Source: JBGLNJ01 sp964353405
GTDB lineage: Bacteria; Chloroflexota; Anaerolineae; Fen-1058
DNA length: 14,324 nt
Direction: 5' to 3'
NCBI GenBank assembly: GCA_964353405.1
Contig: CAYGWJ010000162.1
Span: 1 to 14,324, forward strand
The stretch's first letter is position 1, and every line of letters begins with the position of its first letter. A program made the translations under genes and the position numbers. Of this stretch, positions 1 to 7,700 are shown in pieces. Below the pieces are notes generated by a model, which was not told the DNA's origin, made no database searches, and worked only from the letters and a program-made list of their open reading frames with translations.

Positions 1-972
1 GGCCACCGGCTCATCCGCTTGCGCGTCAACACTCGACGTGGCGTCAACACTCGACGTGGCGTGCGCGCATTCGTTTTCCAGCGTGATGTCTGCCCCCATC
101 GCGCGCAACACGTCGAACAGGCCCGTTCGCCCAGGATTGACTCCCACGCTCTCTAGACAGATTTCCGAGCGCGGAACGAGCAGCGCGGCCACAAGAAAAA
201 AGGCGGCTGAAGAAAGGTCGCCGGGAATAGTGATGGAGAGGGGGGAGTAGAGAGTGCTGGGCGGAGAGACGCGAATGCCGAAACTCAAGGAGGCAGGGGA
301 GTAGGGAGTAGAGGAGTAGGAGATGGAGGCGTCAACAGATTCAAGCGTGACGCCGAACGCGCGCAACATGCGCTCGGTGTGGTCGCGGCTGGGGCCAGGC
401 TCACGCACCGTCGTGGGACCTTCCGCGAACAGGCCGGCCAGCAACAGCGCCGACTTGACCTGCGCGCTGGCGACCGGGAGTGTGGTGTCCACGCCGCGCA
501 AGTGACCGCCGCGAATCGCCAGCGGCGGCAACCGCCCATTGTCTCGTGCCAGGATCAGCGCGCCCATTGCGCGCAGCGGCTCGACGACTCGCGCCATCGG
601 GCGGCGCTTGAGCGCGGGCGTGCCGTCGAGCACCGACAGGAAGGCCTGCCCCGCGCAAAGCCCGGCCAGCAGCCGCATGGTCGTGCCGGACCCCAGGCAA
701 GACAAAACCTCGCCCGGCTCGCGCAGCGAGTGCAAGCCGCGTCCGTGGACGACGAGCGTTCCTGGCGTCACCTCTTCAATGTCGGCCCCCAACGTGCGCA
801 GACAGTTGAGCGTGGCCTGCGTCGTCTCGCTGTGCAGATAATTCTCAACGCGCGTGTCGCCTTGGGCCAAAGCGCTCAAGATGGCGGCGCGGTGCGAGAT
901 GGATTTGTCGGCGGGAACACGCAGGCGTCCCTTCAACGGCTGTTGGGCAGGCGAGATGCGAATTTCAGGCAT
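1..972 (-). CDS. aroA: 3-phosphoshikimate 1-carboxyvinyltransferase (EPSP synthase), 3' end outside window
   Basis: EPSP synthase joins PEP to shikimate-3-phosphate in the shikimate pathway (cytoplasmic). The 324 visible codons are open from ATG at 972 to the window edge; the family is about 430 residues, so roughly the last quarter is missing. Visible motifs: PADKSISHR (residues 20-28, substrate phosphate binding), GSGTTMRLLAG near residue 95, SAQVKSALLLAG in the middle, and PGDLSSAAFF with VNPGRTG towards the end. The GSGT replaces the more usual NSGT/NAGT. It starts 8 bp after the tyrA stop, so it is translated from the same mRNA. Two oddities: a Ser/Tyr/Pro-rich stretch coded at about 241-330 (TACTCC-type low-complexity DNA) just before PGDLSS, and an 18-bp exact tandem duplication at 23-58 coding for SSVDAT twice. 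Identification is secure; whether the low-complexity stretch is tolerated is not known. Confidence 0.95.
   Translation of the reverse strand, partial: MPEIRISPAQQPLKGRLRVPADKSISHRAAILSALAQGDTRVENYLHSETTQATLNCLRTLGADIEEVTPGTLVVHGRGLHSLREPGEVLSCLGSGTTMRLLAGLCAGQAFLSVLDGTPALKRRPMARVVEPLRAMGALILARDNGRLPPLAIRGGHLRGVDTTLPVASAQVKSALLLAGLFAEGPTTVREPGPSRDHTERMLRAFGVTLESVDASISYSSTPYSPASLSFGIRVSPPSTLYSPLSITIPGDLSSAAFFLVAALLVPRSEICLESVGVNPGRTGLFDVLRAMGADITLENECAHATSSVDATSSVDAQADEPVA
23..58. repeat. Perfect 18-bp tandem duplication inside aroA, shared with the DAHP synthase gene
   Basis: Positions 23-40 and 41-58 are identical (gcgtcaacactcgacgtg). Positions 39-56 match 2763-2780 in the DAHP synthase gene exactly over 18 bp. 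On the coding strand both places read SSVDA in frame. Confidence 0.9.
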
Positions 973-980
973 AGAGACTC

Positions 981-1874
981 TCAGAGATGAGGAGACTTGA
1001 ACCATCCACGCCGGCTTGCCGCAGCGCGTTCAAGCCGGACACGCAGGGCAGGTTCGTCGCCGGCCGCCATCAGATCGGCCAGCTCATCCAGGTGACGCGC
1101 ACAGGCCTGCAGCAGGCCGGCGACATGGTCACGGTTGGTCAACAGGATGTCGAGCATCATCGTCACATCGCTGGCGGCCAGGCGCGATGTGTCGCGAAAG
1201 CCATTGGCGGCCAGGGCATACACCAGCTCGTCGGCGCGGGCCAGTTCGCCGGCAGTCGTCATCAGGGCAGCGGCCAGCGCGAACGGCAAGTGACTGACGG
1301 CGGCGACGATCCGGTCGTGGCGCGCCGCGTCAAGGACGATAGGGCGCGCCTCGAGCGTCGTGGCAAGTGACTCGGCCAGCGCCAGCGTCTGCGGTGAGGT
1401 GCGGTCGAGCGGCGTGAGGACGAACACGGCCTTGCGGTACAGGCTGGCCTCCGCAGACTCGTAGCCCGACGTTTCCTTGCCGCACATCGGGTGCGCGCCG
1501 ATGGGCTCGACGTACGGCGGCAAGCTCTGCATGGCAGCCACGATGTCGCGCTTGGTAGAGCCAAAATCCATGACGACGGTTCCCGCGCGCGCCACTGCGC
1601 CGACCTGCGGCAGTTGTTGGAGGATGGTGCGCACCGGCGTCGCCAGGACGACCACGTCCGCTTCGGCCACCAGGCTCACATCCGCCCCGACCTTATCCAC
1701 CACTCTACGCGCAAGCGCATCAGCCTGCGTGTGGGGATTGCGCGTGACGCCGATGATCTTCCGGCAGGCGTTTTGCGCACGCAGCGCCAACGCCAGCGAC
1801 CCGCCCATCAGGCCCAGGCCGACGATGGCGACGACGCGGCCTGAGAGAGCCGCCGAATCTTGCAACACTTGCAT
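981..1874 (-). CDS. tyrA: Prephenate (or arogenate) dehydrogenase
   Basis: NAD(P)-dependent oxidative decarboxylation of prephenate (or arogenate) on the way to tyrosine. The 297-residue protein begins with a Rossmann motif GLGLMG (19-24) and continues with VVLATPV, DFGSTK and the catalytic-loop signature GAHPMCGKETSG, which carries the expected His. The second conserved His of the common SHLPH motif is Phe here (VSHLPF), so the preferred substrate cannot be decided from sequence. I chose ATG 1874 because GAGGAG lies 8 nt upstream; an in-frame GTG at 1883 overlaps that ribosome binding site. Upstream, a 94-bp palindromic element separates it from the DAHP synthase stop codon; downstream, aroA begins 8 bp after its stop. 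It is expected to be under the operon's Phe/Tyr leader unless the element adds a transcription end or start. Confidence 0.93.
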   Translation of the reverse strand: MQVLQDSAALSGRVVAIVGLGLMGGSLALALRAQNACRKIIGVTRNPHTQADALARRVVDKVGADVSLVAEADVVVLATPVRTILQQLPQVGAVARAGTVVMDFGSTKRDIVAAMQSLPPYVEPIGAHPMCGKETSGYESAEASLYRKAVFVLTPLDRTSPQTLALAESLATTLEARPIVLDAARHDRIVAAVSHLPFALAAALMTTAGELARADELVYALAANGFRDTSRLAASDVTMMLDILLTNRDHVAGLLQACARHLDELADLMAAGDEPALRVRLERAAASRRGWFKSPHL

Positions 1875-1898
1875 GACGCGCACTCCTCACTTTCGCCA

Positions 1899-1992
1899 CT
1901 GGTGATTACTTACATCTTATCGGACTCCCGAACTTGTTCGGGCCACTGCCTCAACAAGTTGAGGACTCTACGTAGTTGTGGGTAGTCACCAG
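1899..1992 (+). repeat. 94-bp MITE-like double-palindrome element, copy 1
   Basis: Matches the reverse complement of 3679-3772 with 5 substitutions in 94 positions and no gaps. It is bounded by inverted ends (CTGGTGATTAC... and ...GTAGTCACCAG) and holds two inner palindromes, CCCGAAC-TT-GTTCGGG and CCTCAAC-AA-GTTGAGG. It fills most of the 136-bp gap between the DAHP synthase stop and the tyrA start. There is no open reading frame of its own. It may be a non-autonomous mobile element; no matching transposase is in the window. Confidence 0.9.
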
Positions 1993-2010
1993 TTTTGCCA
2001 GGATTGACCT

Positions 2011-3042
2011 TTAGACGGTCCGACCGATCGCTTCGGCGACGCGGCGAACATCTTGGACCAGCCTGATAAAGTTGTCTGGCTTGAGGGCCTGGGAGCCATC
2101 GCTGAGCGCGTGCGCTGGATCAGGGTGAACTTCGACGATCAAGCCATCCGCGCCGGCTGCCACAGCGGCGCGCGCGACGGGTGTGACCAGTTCCCATTTG
2201 CCCGTGCCGTGACTCGGATCGGCGATGACGGGCAGGTGCGTGAGTGATTTGAGCACCGGGATCGCGTTGATGTCAAAGGTGTTGCGCGTGGAAGGCTCAA
2301 AGGTACGGATGCCCCGCTCGCACAATATCACGCGTGGGTTGCCCTGTGACAGGATGTATTCCGCTGCCATCAACAGTTCCTCGACGGTGGACATTAGCCC
2401 GCGCTTGAGTAAAACCGGCTTTTGGACTTGACCGACGGCGGACAGCAACGCATAGTTTTGCATATTGCGCGAGCCAATTTGAAGAATGTCCGCGTACTGC
2501 GCGACGAGCGTGACATCCTGAGGCGACATCACCTCAGTCACGCTGGGAAGATGAAATGCATCGCGCGCTTCGCGCAAGAGTTCCAGGCCCTTGAGACCCA
2601 GCCCCTGGAACGCATAAGGCGAGGTGCGCGGCTTCCACGCACCGCCACGCAAAATGTGCGCGCCGGCCGCCTTGACCGCAGCCGTCGTTGCCATCAACTG
2701 CTCGCGCGACTCGACCGAGCAGGGGCCGGCCATCACCACGACCTGGTTTCCGCCAACGGATATGGCGTCAACACTCGACGAGCCGTTGATTCTGACGACG
2801 GAATCCTCGGGGTGAAAATCGCGCGAGGCGAGCTTGAAGGGATGCAGGATGCGCACCGCCCGCTCGACACCCGCAAACAACTCGAAATGCTCCGGCTCGA
2901 CGGGCCGCTCGTCGCCGATGACGCCGATGATGGTGCGTTCCTCGCCGGCTGAAAGATGCGCTCGGAACCCAAGGGATTCAATGTGCTCAACCACGCCGCT
3001 GATTTCTTGGGCGGTTGCGTTATGCTTCATGACAATGACCAT
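2011..3042 (-). CDS. aroF: 3-deoxy-7-phosphoheptulonate synthase (DAHP synthase), type I-beta with N-terminal regulatory domain
   Basis: First committed step of the shikimate pathway: PEP plus erythrose-4-phosphate to DAHP. Residues about 1-70 form the ferredoxin-like domain (MVIVMKHNAT...) that gives Tyr/Phe feedback in family members such as the Thermotoga enzyme. The barrel follows with AGPCSVE (105-111), KPRTSPYAFQG (137-147), DPSHGTG and EVHP. The length of 343 residues is normal. ATG 3042 is preferred because AGAGGAG sits 7 nt upstream and MVIVMKH is the usual family start; in-frame codons up to 3063 are less likely. It overlaps the end of the chorismate mutase gene by 23 bp, implying coupled translation. 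Odd point: the linker between domains carries SSSVDAI (88-94), coded by the same 18-bp sequence that is duplicated in aroA, where I would expect a shorter linker. The gene symbol follows common bacterial usage. Confidence 0.96.
   Translation of the reverse strand: MVIVMKHNATAQEISGVVEHIESLGFRAHLSAGEERTIIGVIGDERPVEPEHFELFAGVERAVRILHPFKLASRDFHPEDSVVRINGSSSVDAISVGGNQVVVMAGPCSVESREQLMATTAAVKAAGAHILRGGAWKPRTSPYAFQGLGLKGLELLREARDAFHLPSVTEVMSPQDVTLVAQYADILQIGSRNMQNYALLSAVGQVQKPVLLKRGLMSTVEELLMAAEYILSQGNPRVILCERGIRTFEPSTRNTFDINAIPVLKSLTHLPVIADPSHGTGKWELVTPVARAAVAAGADGLIVEVHPDPAHALSDGSQALKPDNFIRLVQDVRRVAEAIGRTV
2763..2780. repeat. 18-bp repeat in DAHP synthase linker, identical to aroA repeat
   Basis: The 18 bases tggcgtcaacactcgacg are identical to 39-56. 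They code for SSVDA in the linker between the regulatory and catalytic domains. Confidence 0.85.
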
Positions 3043-3430
3043 CGCTTTCTCCTCTCTCCTCATTGGACTTGCTCACACGGTCAGGGCGCAGGGCTTGCGC
3101 GCCCTGCAAGTAAACATGACGGACGTCCTGCAGGGCCGCCTCGGTATTCCAATGGATCAGCACGCGAATACAGCCGGGCACGTCGTTCATCACACGGGGG
3201 GCTTGCGCATCGAGCGCAGCGACCTCCGGCCAGCCCAGTCCGCGCACGGCTGCGGCCGGGAAGGCAGCGTCCAGGTCGGGCGTCACGGTGAAATAGATGC
3301 TGGCGACGTCGTCCATGCGCAGGTCATTCGCGCGAACCAAAGCGTCGAGCAATTCGCGCGTCGCATCCAGAATCGCATCACGCGTGTTGGCGCTGGATGT
3401 CGTGGCGCCACGGATTCCACGCAGGGACAT
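3020..3430 (-). CDS. aroH: Chorismate mutase, AroH type (trimeric Bacillus-like class)
   Basis: Rearranges chorismate to prephenate, the branch point to Phe and Tyr. The 136-residue protein starts MSLRGIRGATT and has the AroH signatures FTVTPDLDAAFPA, CIRVLIHWNT and RHVYLQGAQALRPD. Measured against the Bacillus subtilis enzyme, Arg7, the Arg of CIRV (residue 89, Bacillus 90), Tyr107 and Arg115 are kept. The residue aligning with active-site Glu78 appears to be Ala77 (LDAQAPRV where relatives have AQE), which is unusual and could be a lineage variant or an alignment shift. ATG 3430 is preceded by AGAGGTGGTG. It is the first structural gene after the Phe/Tyr leader and terminator, and its last 23 bp overlap the DAHP synthase start. 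Its product feeds tyrA two genes downstream. Confidence 0.94.
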   Translation of the reverse strand: MSLRGIRGATTSSANTRDAILDATRELLDALVRANDLRMDDVASIYFTVTPDLDAAFPAAAVRGLGWPEVAALDAQAPRVMNDVPGCIRVLIHWNTEAALQDVRHVYLQGAQALRPDRVSKSNEERGESDGHCHEA

Positions 3431-3463
3431 ATCACCACCTCTATTATGGCCGACCGAAACAGG

Positions 3464-3501
3464 AAAACAAAAAGAGCGTGGGGTTGAAATCCCACGCTCT
3501 T
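3464..3501 (-). terminator. Intrinsic terminator acting as attenuator ahead of aroH
   Basis: Reading the minus strand, AAGAGCGTGGG (3501-3491) and CCCACGCTCTT (3482-3472) form an 11-bp perfect stem with an 8-nt loop, followed by a U-rich tail TTTGTTTT. It lies between the Phe/Tyr leader peptide and aroH, not after a gene, so reading through it must be regulated for the operon to be expressed. The first arm can alternatively pair through GCGTGG with TCACGC in the last codons of the leader (plus positions 3533-3538, six pairs with one G-U), a possible antiterminator. Confidence 0.88.
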
Positions 3502-3513
3502 GCCATTTTCGTT

Positions 3514-3528
3514 CGACTAGCCTAGTCG
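3514..3528 (-). promoter_or_regulatory. Hairpin overlapping the leader stop codon
   Basis: CGACTA-ggc-TAGTCG on the minus strand forms a 6-bp stem with a 3-nt loop and includes the leader's TAG stop. A ribosome that ends translation here would cover this region. It would also be nested inside the proposed antiterminator pairing. Confidence 0.6.
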
Positions 3529-3617
3529 TTCGGCGTGACGATTCGACCCCGCGCGCGCGCAGCGGCGTAAAAATAGGAGTAAAAATAGAACGCGCGGATC
3601 GAGTTCAGTCTGGTCAT
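3522..3617 (-). CDS. Phe/Tyr-rich leader peptide of the aromatic operon
   Basis: A 31-codon reading frame starts at ATG 3617 with GAGG 7 nt upstream and ends at TAG 3522. Residues 10-17 are FYFYSYFY, seven Phe/Tyr codons out of eight, using both codons of each amino acid. Its start is about 22 bp after the -10 box of a good promoter. Its stop lies 20 nt before the first arm of the terminator. Known leader peptides such as pheL work by stalling when the charged tRNA is scarce; here both Phe and Tyr would be sensed, fitting an operon whose products serve both. The same frame is open further upstream to 3911, but that part runs through the repeat element and promoter and is not expected to be translated. 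Confidence 0.88.
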   Translation of the reverse strand: MTRLNSIRAFYFYSYFYAAARARGRIVTPND

Positions 3618-3639
3618 CGTCTGCCTCAAATTGGCGGCA

Positions 3640-3668
3640 ACTCTACCACATCCATGGGCGCATGTCAA
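3640..3668 (-). promoter_or_regulatory. Sigma-70-type promoter of the aromatic operon
   Basis: On the minus strand there is a perfect -35 box TTGACA (3668-3663), a 17-bp spacer and TAGAGT (3645-3640) as -10. The start of transcription would fall near 3633, leaving roughly 16 nt before the leader ATG. The -35 box is 10 bp from the 94-bp repeat. Confidence 0.75.
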
Positions 3669-3678
3669 GCCAGAATTC

Positions 3679-3772
3679 CTGGTGATTACCCACAAGTAGG
3701 TAGAGTCCTCAACTTGTTGAGGCAGTGGCCCGAACAAGTTCGGGAGTCCGATAAGATGTGGGTAATCACCAG
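3679..3772 (-). repeat. 94-bp MITE-like double-palindrome element, copy 2
   Basis: The terminal inverted repeats CTGGTGATTACCCACA and TGTGGGTAATCACCAG are perfect over 16 bp. Two inner palindromes match those of copy 1. GAATTC lies at both outer sides (3673-3678 and 3774-3779), either a target duplication or an extension of the inverted ends. It lies between the divergent aromatic operon promoter and the DinB-like gene promoter. It has no coding capacity. Confidence 0.9.
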
Positions 3773-3827
3773 GGAATTCAGACCGGCGGTCGGCGATGTG
3801 CCGCGTTTTTGTGCGGGCCGTCACGAA

Positions 3828-3855
3828 TTGACAAACAGCGCGTGACGGGTATACT
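3828..3855 (+). promoter_or_regulatory. Sigma-70-type promoter of the DinB-like gene
   Basis: TTGACA (3828-3833), a 16-bp spacer and TATACT (3850-3855). Transcription would begin near 3862, about 50 nt before the ATG at 3912. Confidence 0.75.
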
Positions 3856-3911
3856 CTTTGCCAGTTGACCTGGCGCGACTTTGTCCTGCAAAGCGGATCA
3901 GGAGAGAACAC

Positions 3912-4397
3912 ATGCCTACACCACGAATCGAGTCACTCTTGTCCAAACTGGAGAAGGGCCGTTTAAAGACCCGGCAGACTCTGGCCTCGTTGGTCCCCGA
4001 CCAATGGGCACGGACCGTCTACCAAGAGCCTTCGGCATGGGAGGTGCGAGACCTTGTAGCGCACTTTGTCTCATCGGAGGCAAGGCTCCTGGAGCTCGCC
4101 CAGGATGTGGCTTCAGGCGGCGAAGGCGCCCCGGCGGGCTTTGACTATGACGCCTTCAATGCGGAAGAACAACAGCGGCTCCAGAACAAATCTCCGGAGG
4201 AATTACTTGAGGCGCTTGACCAAGCCCGCCGGGCGACGCTAGAGTGGGTTCGCACTCTGGAGGATACGCGGTTGGACCTGGTGGGGAGACATCCGGCTTT
4301 GGGCGAGGTCACACTCGAGACCATGCTCACGGCAATCTATGGTCATCAATTGCTGCACATGCGCGACCTGCAGTCGAGGCTAAACAGTACCGGCTGA
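3912..4397 (+). CDS. DinB-like four-helix protein (DinB/mycothiol-transferase-like fold)
   Basis: A 161-residue soluble, mostly helical protein. The pattern SAWEVRDLVAHFVSSEARLL (His51) and the C-terminal GHQLLHMRDLQSRL (His145, His149) match the three-His metal site of the DinB superfamily, which includes thiol-dependent transferases and isomerases. The substrate cannot be inferred. ATG 3912 follows AGGAGAGA; the frame is also open upstream from a TTG at 3858, which overlaps the 5' untranslated region and is unlikely. It lies downstream of its own promoter and 35 bp before a small membrane protein gene, probably one transcript. It points away from the aromatic operon and shows no functional link to it. 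Confidence 0.75.
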   Translation: MPTPRIESLLSKLEKGRLKTRQTLASLVPDQWARTVYQEPSAWEVRDLVAHFVSSEARLLELAQDVASGGEGAPAGFDYDAFNAEEQQRLQNKSPEELLEALDQARRATLEWVRTLEDTRLDLVGRHPALGEVTLETMLTAIYGHQLLHMRDLQSRLNSTG

Positions 4398-4432
4398 ATT
4401 GGGTTTCAACACACATCTTGTGAGGAGAAAAC

Positions 4433-4702
4433 ATGGACAAAAAAACCACCGCCATCGTCGTCACTATAGCCGCCACACTGTTGTGTGGCTGCCCTGGGCT
4501 TTTCAGCCTGTTCGCGGGCGGAATGTTCGCGCTGGTCAGCTTTATCCCCGGCGCCAACATTGACGTTTTCGGGAGCAGTGATCCCGGCTCAGCGTTGAAC
4601 GTGGGAATAGCGGGGCTGTGTGTCGGCATCGTGTTCGTGCTGATCGCAGCCGCGGCCATTTTCTTTTCCTGGCGCCGCAGATCTGGACCAGCGCCCCAGT
4701 AG
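4433..4702 (+). CDS. Small membrane protein with two predicted helices
   Basis: An 89-residue protein of unknown function. One hydrophobic segment runs from about residue 7 to 38 and carries CGCPGLFSLFAGG; a second covers about 57-78. The end is basic (SWRRRSG), suggesting a cytoplasmic C-terminus. The Cys-Gly-Cys could resemble a lipobox, but the hydrophobic stretch continues past it, so a lipoprotein is doubtful. GAGGAG lies 6 nt before ATG 4433. It follows the DinB-like gene and ends only 2 bp from the end of the convergent histidine kinase gene; no terminator is visible between them. Confidence 0.7.
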   Translation: MDKKTTAIVVTIAATLLCGCPGLFSLFAGGMFALVSFIPGANIDVFGSSDPGSALNVGIAGLCVGIVFVLIAAAAIFFSWRRRSGPAPQ

Positions 4703-4704
4703 CT

Positions 4705-7700
4705 TCAATCGGCTGCCACCGGCACCGTGAACGAAAACGTGCTGCCCTTGTCCGGATCGCTTTGGATTTCGATCTTGCCACCCTGCATCTCGACGAGGTT
4801 CTTGGCAATGGAAAAGCCCAGCCCGTGCCCTGGCACATCGCGCACGCGCGGGTCGCCGGCGCGGAAGAATTTCTGACCCAGCTTTTCTACATCTTCCGGC
4901 GCCATGCCCACGCCCGTGTCTTGTACGCTGCACACGAGGTAGGGCTTGCCATCGTCCAATGTGCCGGCGTGCCGCACCGTGATGGTGATCTGCCCCCCGC
5001 TGGGCGTGTACTTGAAAGCGTTGCTCACCAGATTCGCCAGGACCTGGATGAGGCGCGACCTGTCGCCCTTGACCTGGGGCAAACCGTCGGGCACATCCAC
5101 CTGCAGCGTTTGCTGCTTGTCCTCGATATGCTTGCGGAGCGTGCGGAGCATCTCCTCGACGACCGACGACAGGGCCACCCGTTTGATGTCCAGCTTGAGC
5201 CGCCCGGTCTCGATGCGGCTGATGTCGAGCAAATCACTCACGAGCGTATTCATCCGTTCCACGTTGGAGCGAATCGTGTTCAGGAATGCAAGCTGTCCTT
5301 CGCTCACCTGGCCGGCCGCGCCCATCGCCAGCAAGTCGCTGTAACCTTTGATCGAAGTCATGGGCAGCTTGAGTTCATGCGCGACGACCGAGACGAATTC
5401 GCTCTTGGCCTGATTGGCGCGCTTGACCTGTTCATACAACTGCGCATTGGCAATCGAGACAGCCGCGTGGTCGGCCAGACGGACGACAAAGTTCAGCGCC
5501 TCCAGGTCAAAGCCGTTCAAGCGGTCGCTCTCTAGCACAATGACGCCGATGACGCTGTTTTCGCGGGCCACCGGCACCGTCAGTTGTGAGCGCGTGGCGG
5601 GCAGGAGGGGAACATAGTCCGGGTCTTGCGAGACATCCTGCACCCGGTTGGGGATGCCGGTGGCCGCCACGCGGCCAATGATGCCCTGGTCGAGCGGCTG
5701 CGGCTCCTTCAAGTAACGCTCGGCTTCACGAGGATAGCCCCGGTGCGTATGCAGCACCAGCCGCGCGCCTTTTTCCTCGGCGGTGACGATGCCAATCAAG
5801 CCCGCGTTCGCGCCGCTGACGCGCATCGCCCATTCCATCGTGATGTCGAGCGCGCGAGAGTAGTCCAGCGTCGTGTTCAGCTCGCGGTCAATCCGTTGCA
5901 GCGTCTGCAGTTCATTCACGCGAGCGTCCAGGGCCTGGTCGGTCTGCGTGTATAGCCGCGCGTTCTCGATAGAGACGGCGGCATTGGCGGCAAACGCGCT
6001 GAGCAGGTTCTGGTCGTCCACGTTGAACGGTGTGCCGTCGCGCTTGTTGATGACTTCCAGCACGCCGATGACGCCGGCCTTGGCCACCATCGGCACCGCA
6101 ATCAGCGCATTCGTTTTGAACTCGCCGGACTTGTCCACGCCGGAAAACCAGCGCTGGTCAGACTGCGTCTGGTTGACGATGATGGGTTGCGCCGTTTGCG
6201 CCACCTTGCCGACGATGCCCGTGCCCATTGGCAGGCGCGTCCCGTGAATATCGCTGGCCGTCGGGCCGAGCGTCACCTCAAAGACCAGGTCGCCCGTATC
6301 CGGGTCCACCAGCACGAGCGACCCGGCTTCAGAGTCGAGGATTTCGACGGCCTTGTCCATAATCAGATTGAGCGCCGGGCGCAATTCCAGGGTGGACGTG
6401 ATGGTGCGTCCCACTTCATTCAGTGTAGCCAGTTGCTGGGCGCGCAGCTCCATCTGGTGGTAGAGACGGTTCTTTTCCAAAACGGTGGCCGTCTGGTCGG
6501 CAATCGCGCGAAAGATCTGGAGATCGTGGTCGCTATAGCGTACATCCGGCTCAAAGCTGCTGACGCTGATGACGCCCATCGCGCGGTCGCCCGCCACCAG
6601 CGGGACGCCCATCCACGCGCGCCCCGGCTTGCCGCCGGACGCCACACCTCGCCGCGCACACTCGGTCATATAGTCTTCGGTGCAGATGGGCTGCATGGTG
6701 CGGATGATCTCGCTCGTCAAACCCATGCCGAGCGGCCACTCATCGTCGGGGAAAAAGCGTTCGTCTTCTTCCACGTAGAATGCAAAGCGCAGCCGCTCCA
6801 GGCGCGAATCGAACAACACGATGAAAAAGTTGCGCGCGTCCAGGATGCGCGACGTCTGCGTATAGATCAGCTCAAAGATGTCGTCCACCGGCAGCGTAAA
6901 GTTGACGGCCTGGCTGATGAGTGTGAGCGCGGAAAGCTCCTTGACGCTGCAGCTGAGATCGGAAATCGTGCGCGCCTTGCCCAGCGCCAGAGCTGTCTCG
7001 TTCGCCAGCGCCGTGAGGAAGGAAAAGTCATCGCTGCTGAACGGCTGGCCGGACTGTTTGGAGCCGAGCGCCAGCCAGCCTTCGATGCGCTCCGGCCCGC
7101 ACAGTGGCACGAATAACGACGCGCCGAGCGCTTCAAGACGGCTGTGTTCAAAAAAGAGCGTGCGCGGCAGCGCACGATCCATCTGAAGATAAACCGGGTC
7201 GCGGTCCTGCCGGAGCAGCCTCACCAGCTCGCTGTCCTCCGGAAAACGCGCCGCGCCGGGGCCGGGCAGCTCGCCACTCGAAGGCGGATGCACGGCGTAA
7301 CCGAGGCCGGGGCCTTGGTGCAGGAACACCCACACGGGTTCCACGCGCACCGACTGCGCCACCTGGTCGTAGACCGTGGCCACGACGTCCTCCAGGCCAA
7401 CGGCCCGGTTCAGCCGCACACTGAACCCCTTGAGGGCCTCACGATAGTCAACGCGCCCACGATAAAATGTGCGGTCCACGGTCAACTGCACCCGCGCCCT
7501 GGCCGGGTCGAGGAACATGGCCAGCACCAGAACAAACAACGCAATCAACCAGGGATCGGTTGCCGAGACCGTCGAGCGTAACAGGCTGCTGACGGCATTG
7601 ACGACGACAAAATACACCACGCCGATGGTGACCGATAACACAATGTAGGTGATGCTCCGGCTGATGATCAGGTCCACGTCGAGCATGTGATAACGGAGGA

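Noticed and set aside
3522..3911. 129-codon minus-strand frame reaching far upstream of the Phe/Tyr leader
   Set aside because: It runs through the 94-bp repeat and the promoter. The transcript should start near 3633, so only the part from ATG 3617 can be translated from it.
6187..7116. Plus-strand 309-codon frame within the kinase gene
   Set aside because: Shadow of the GAF-coding region; no start signal or recognisable motif.
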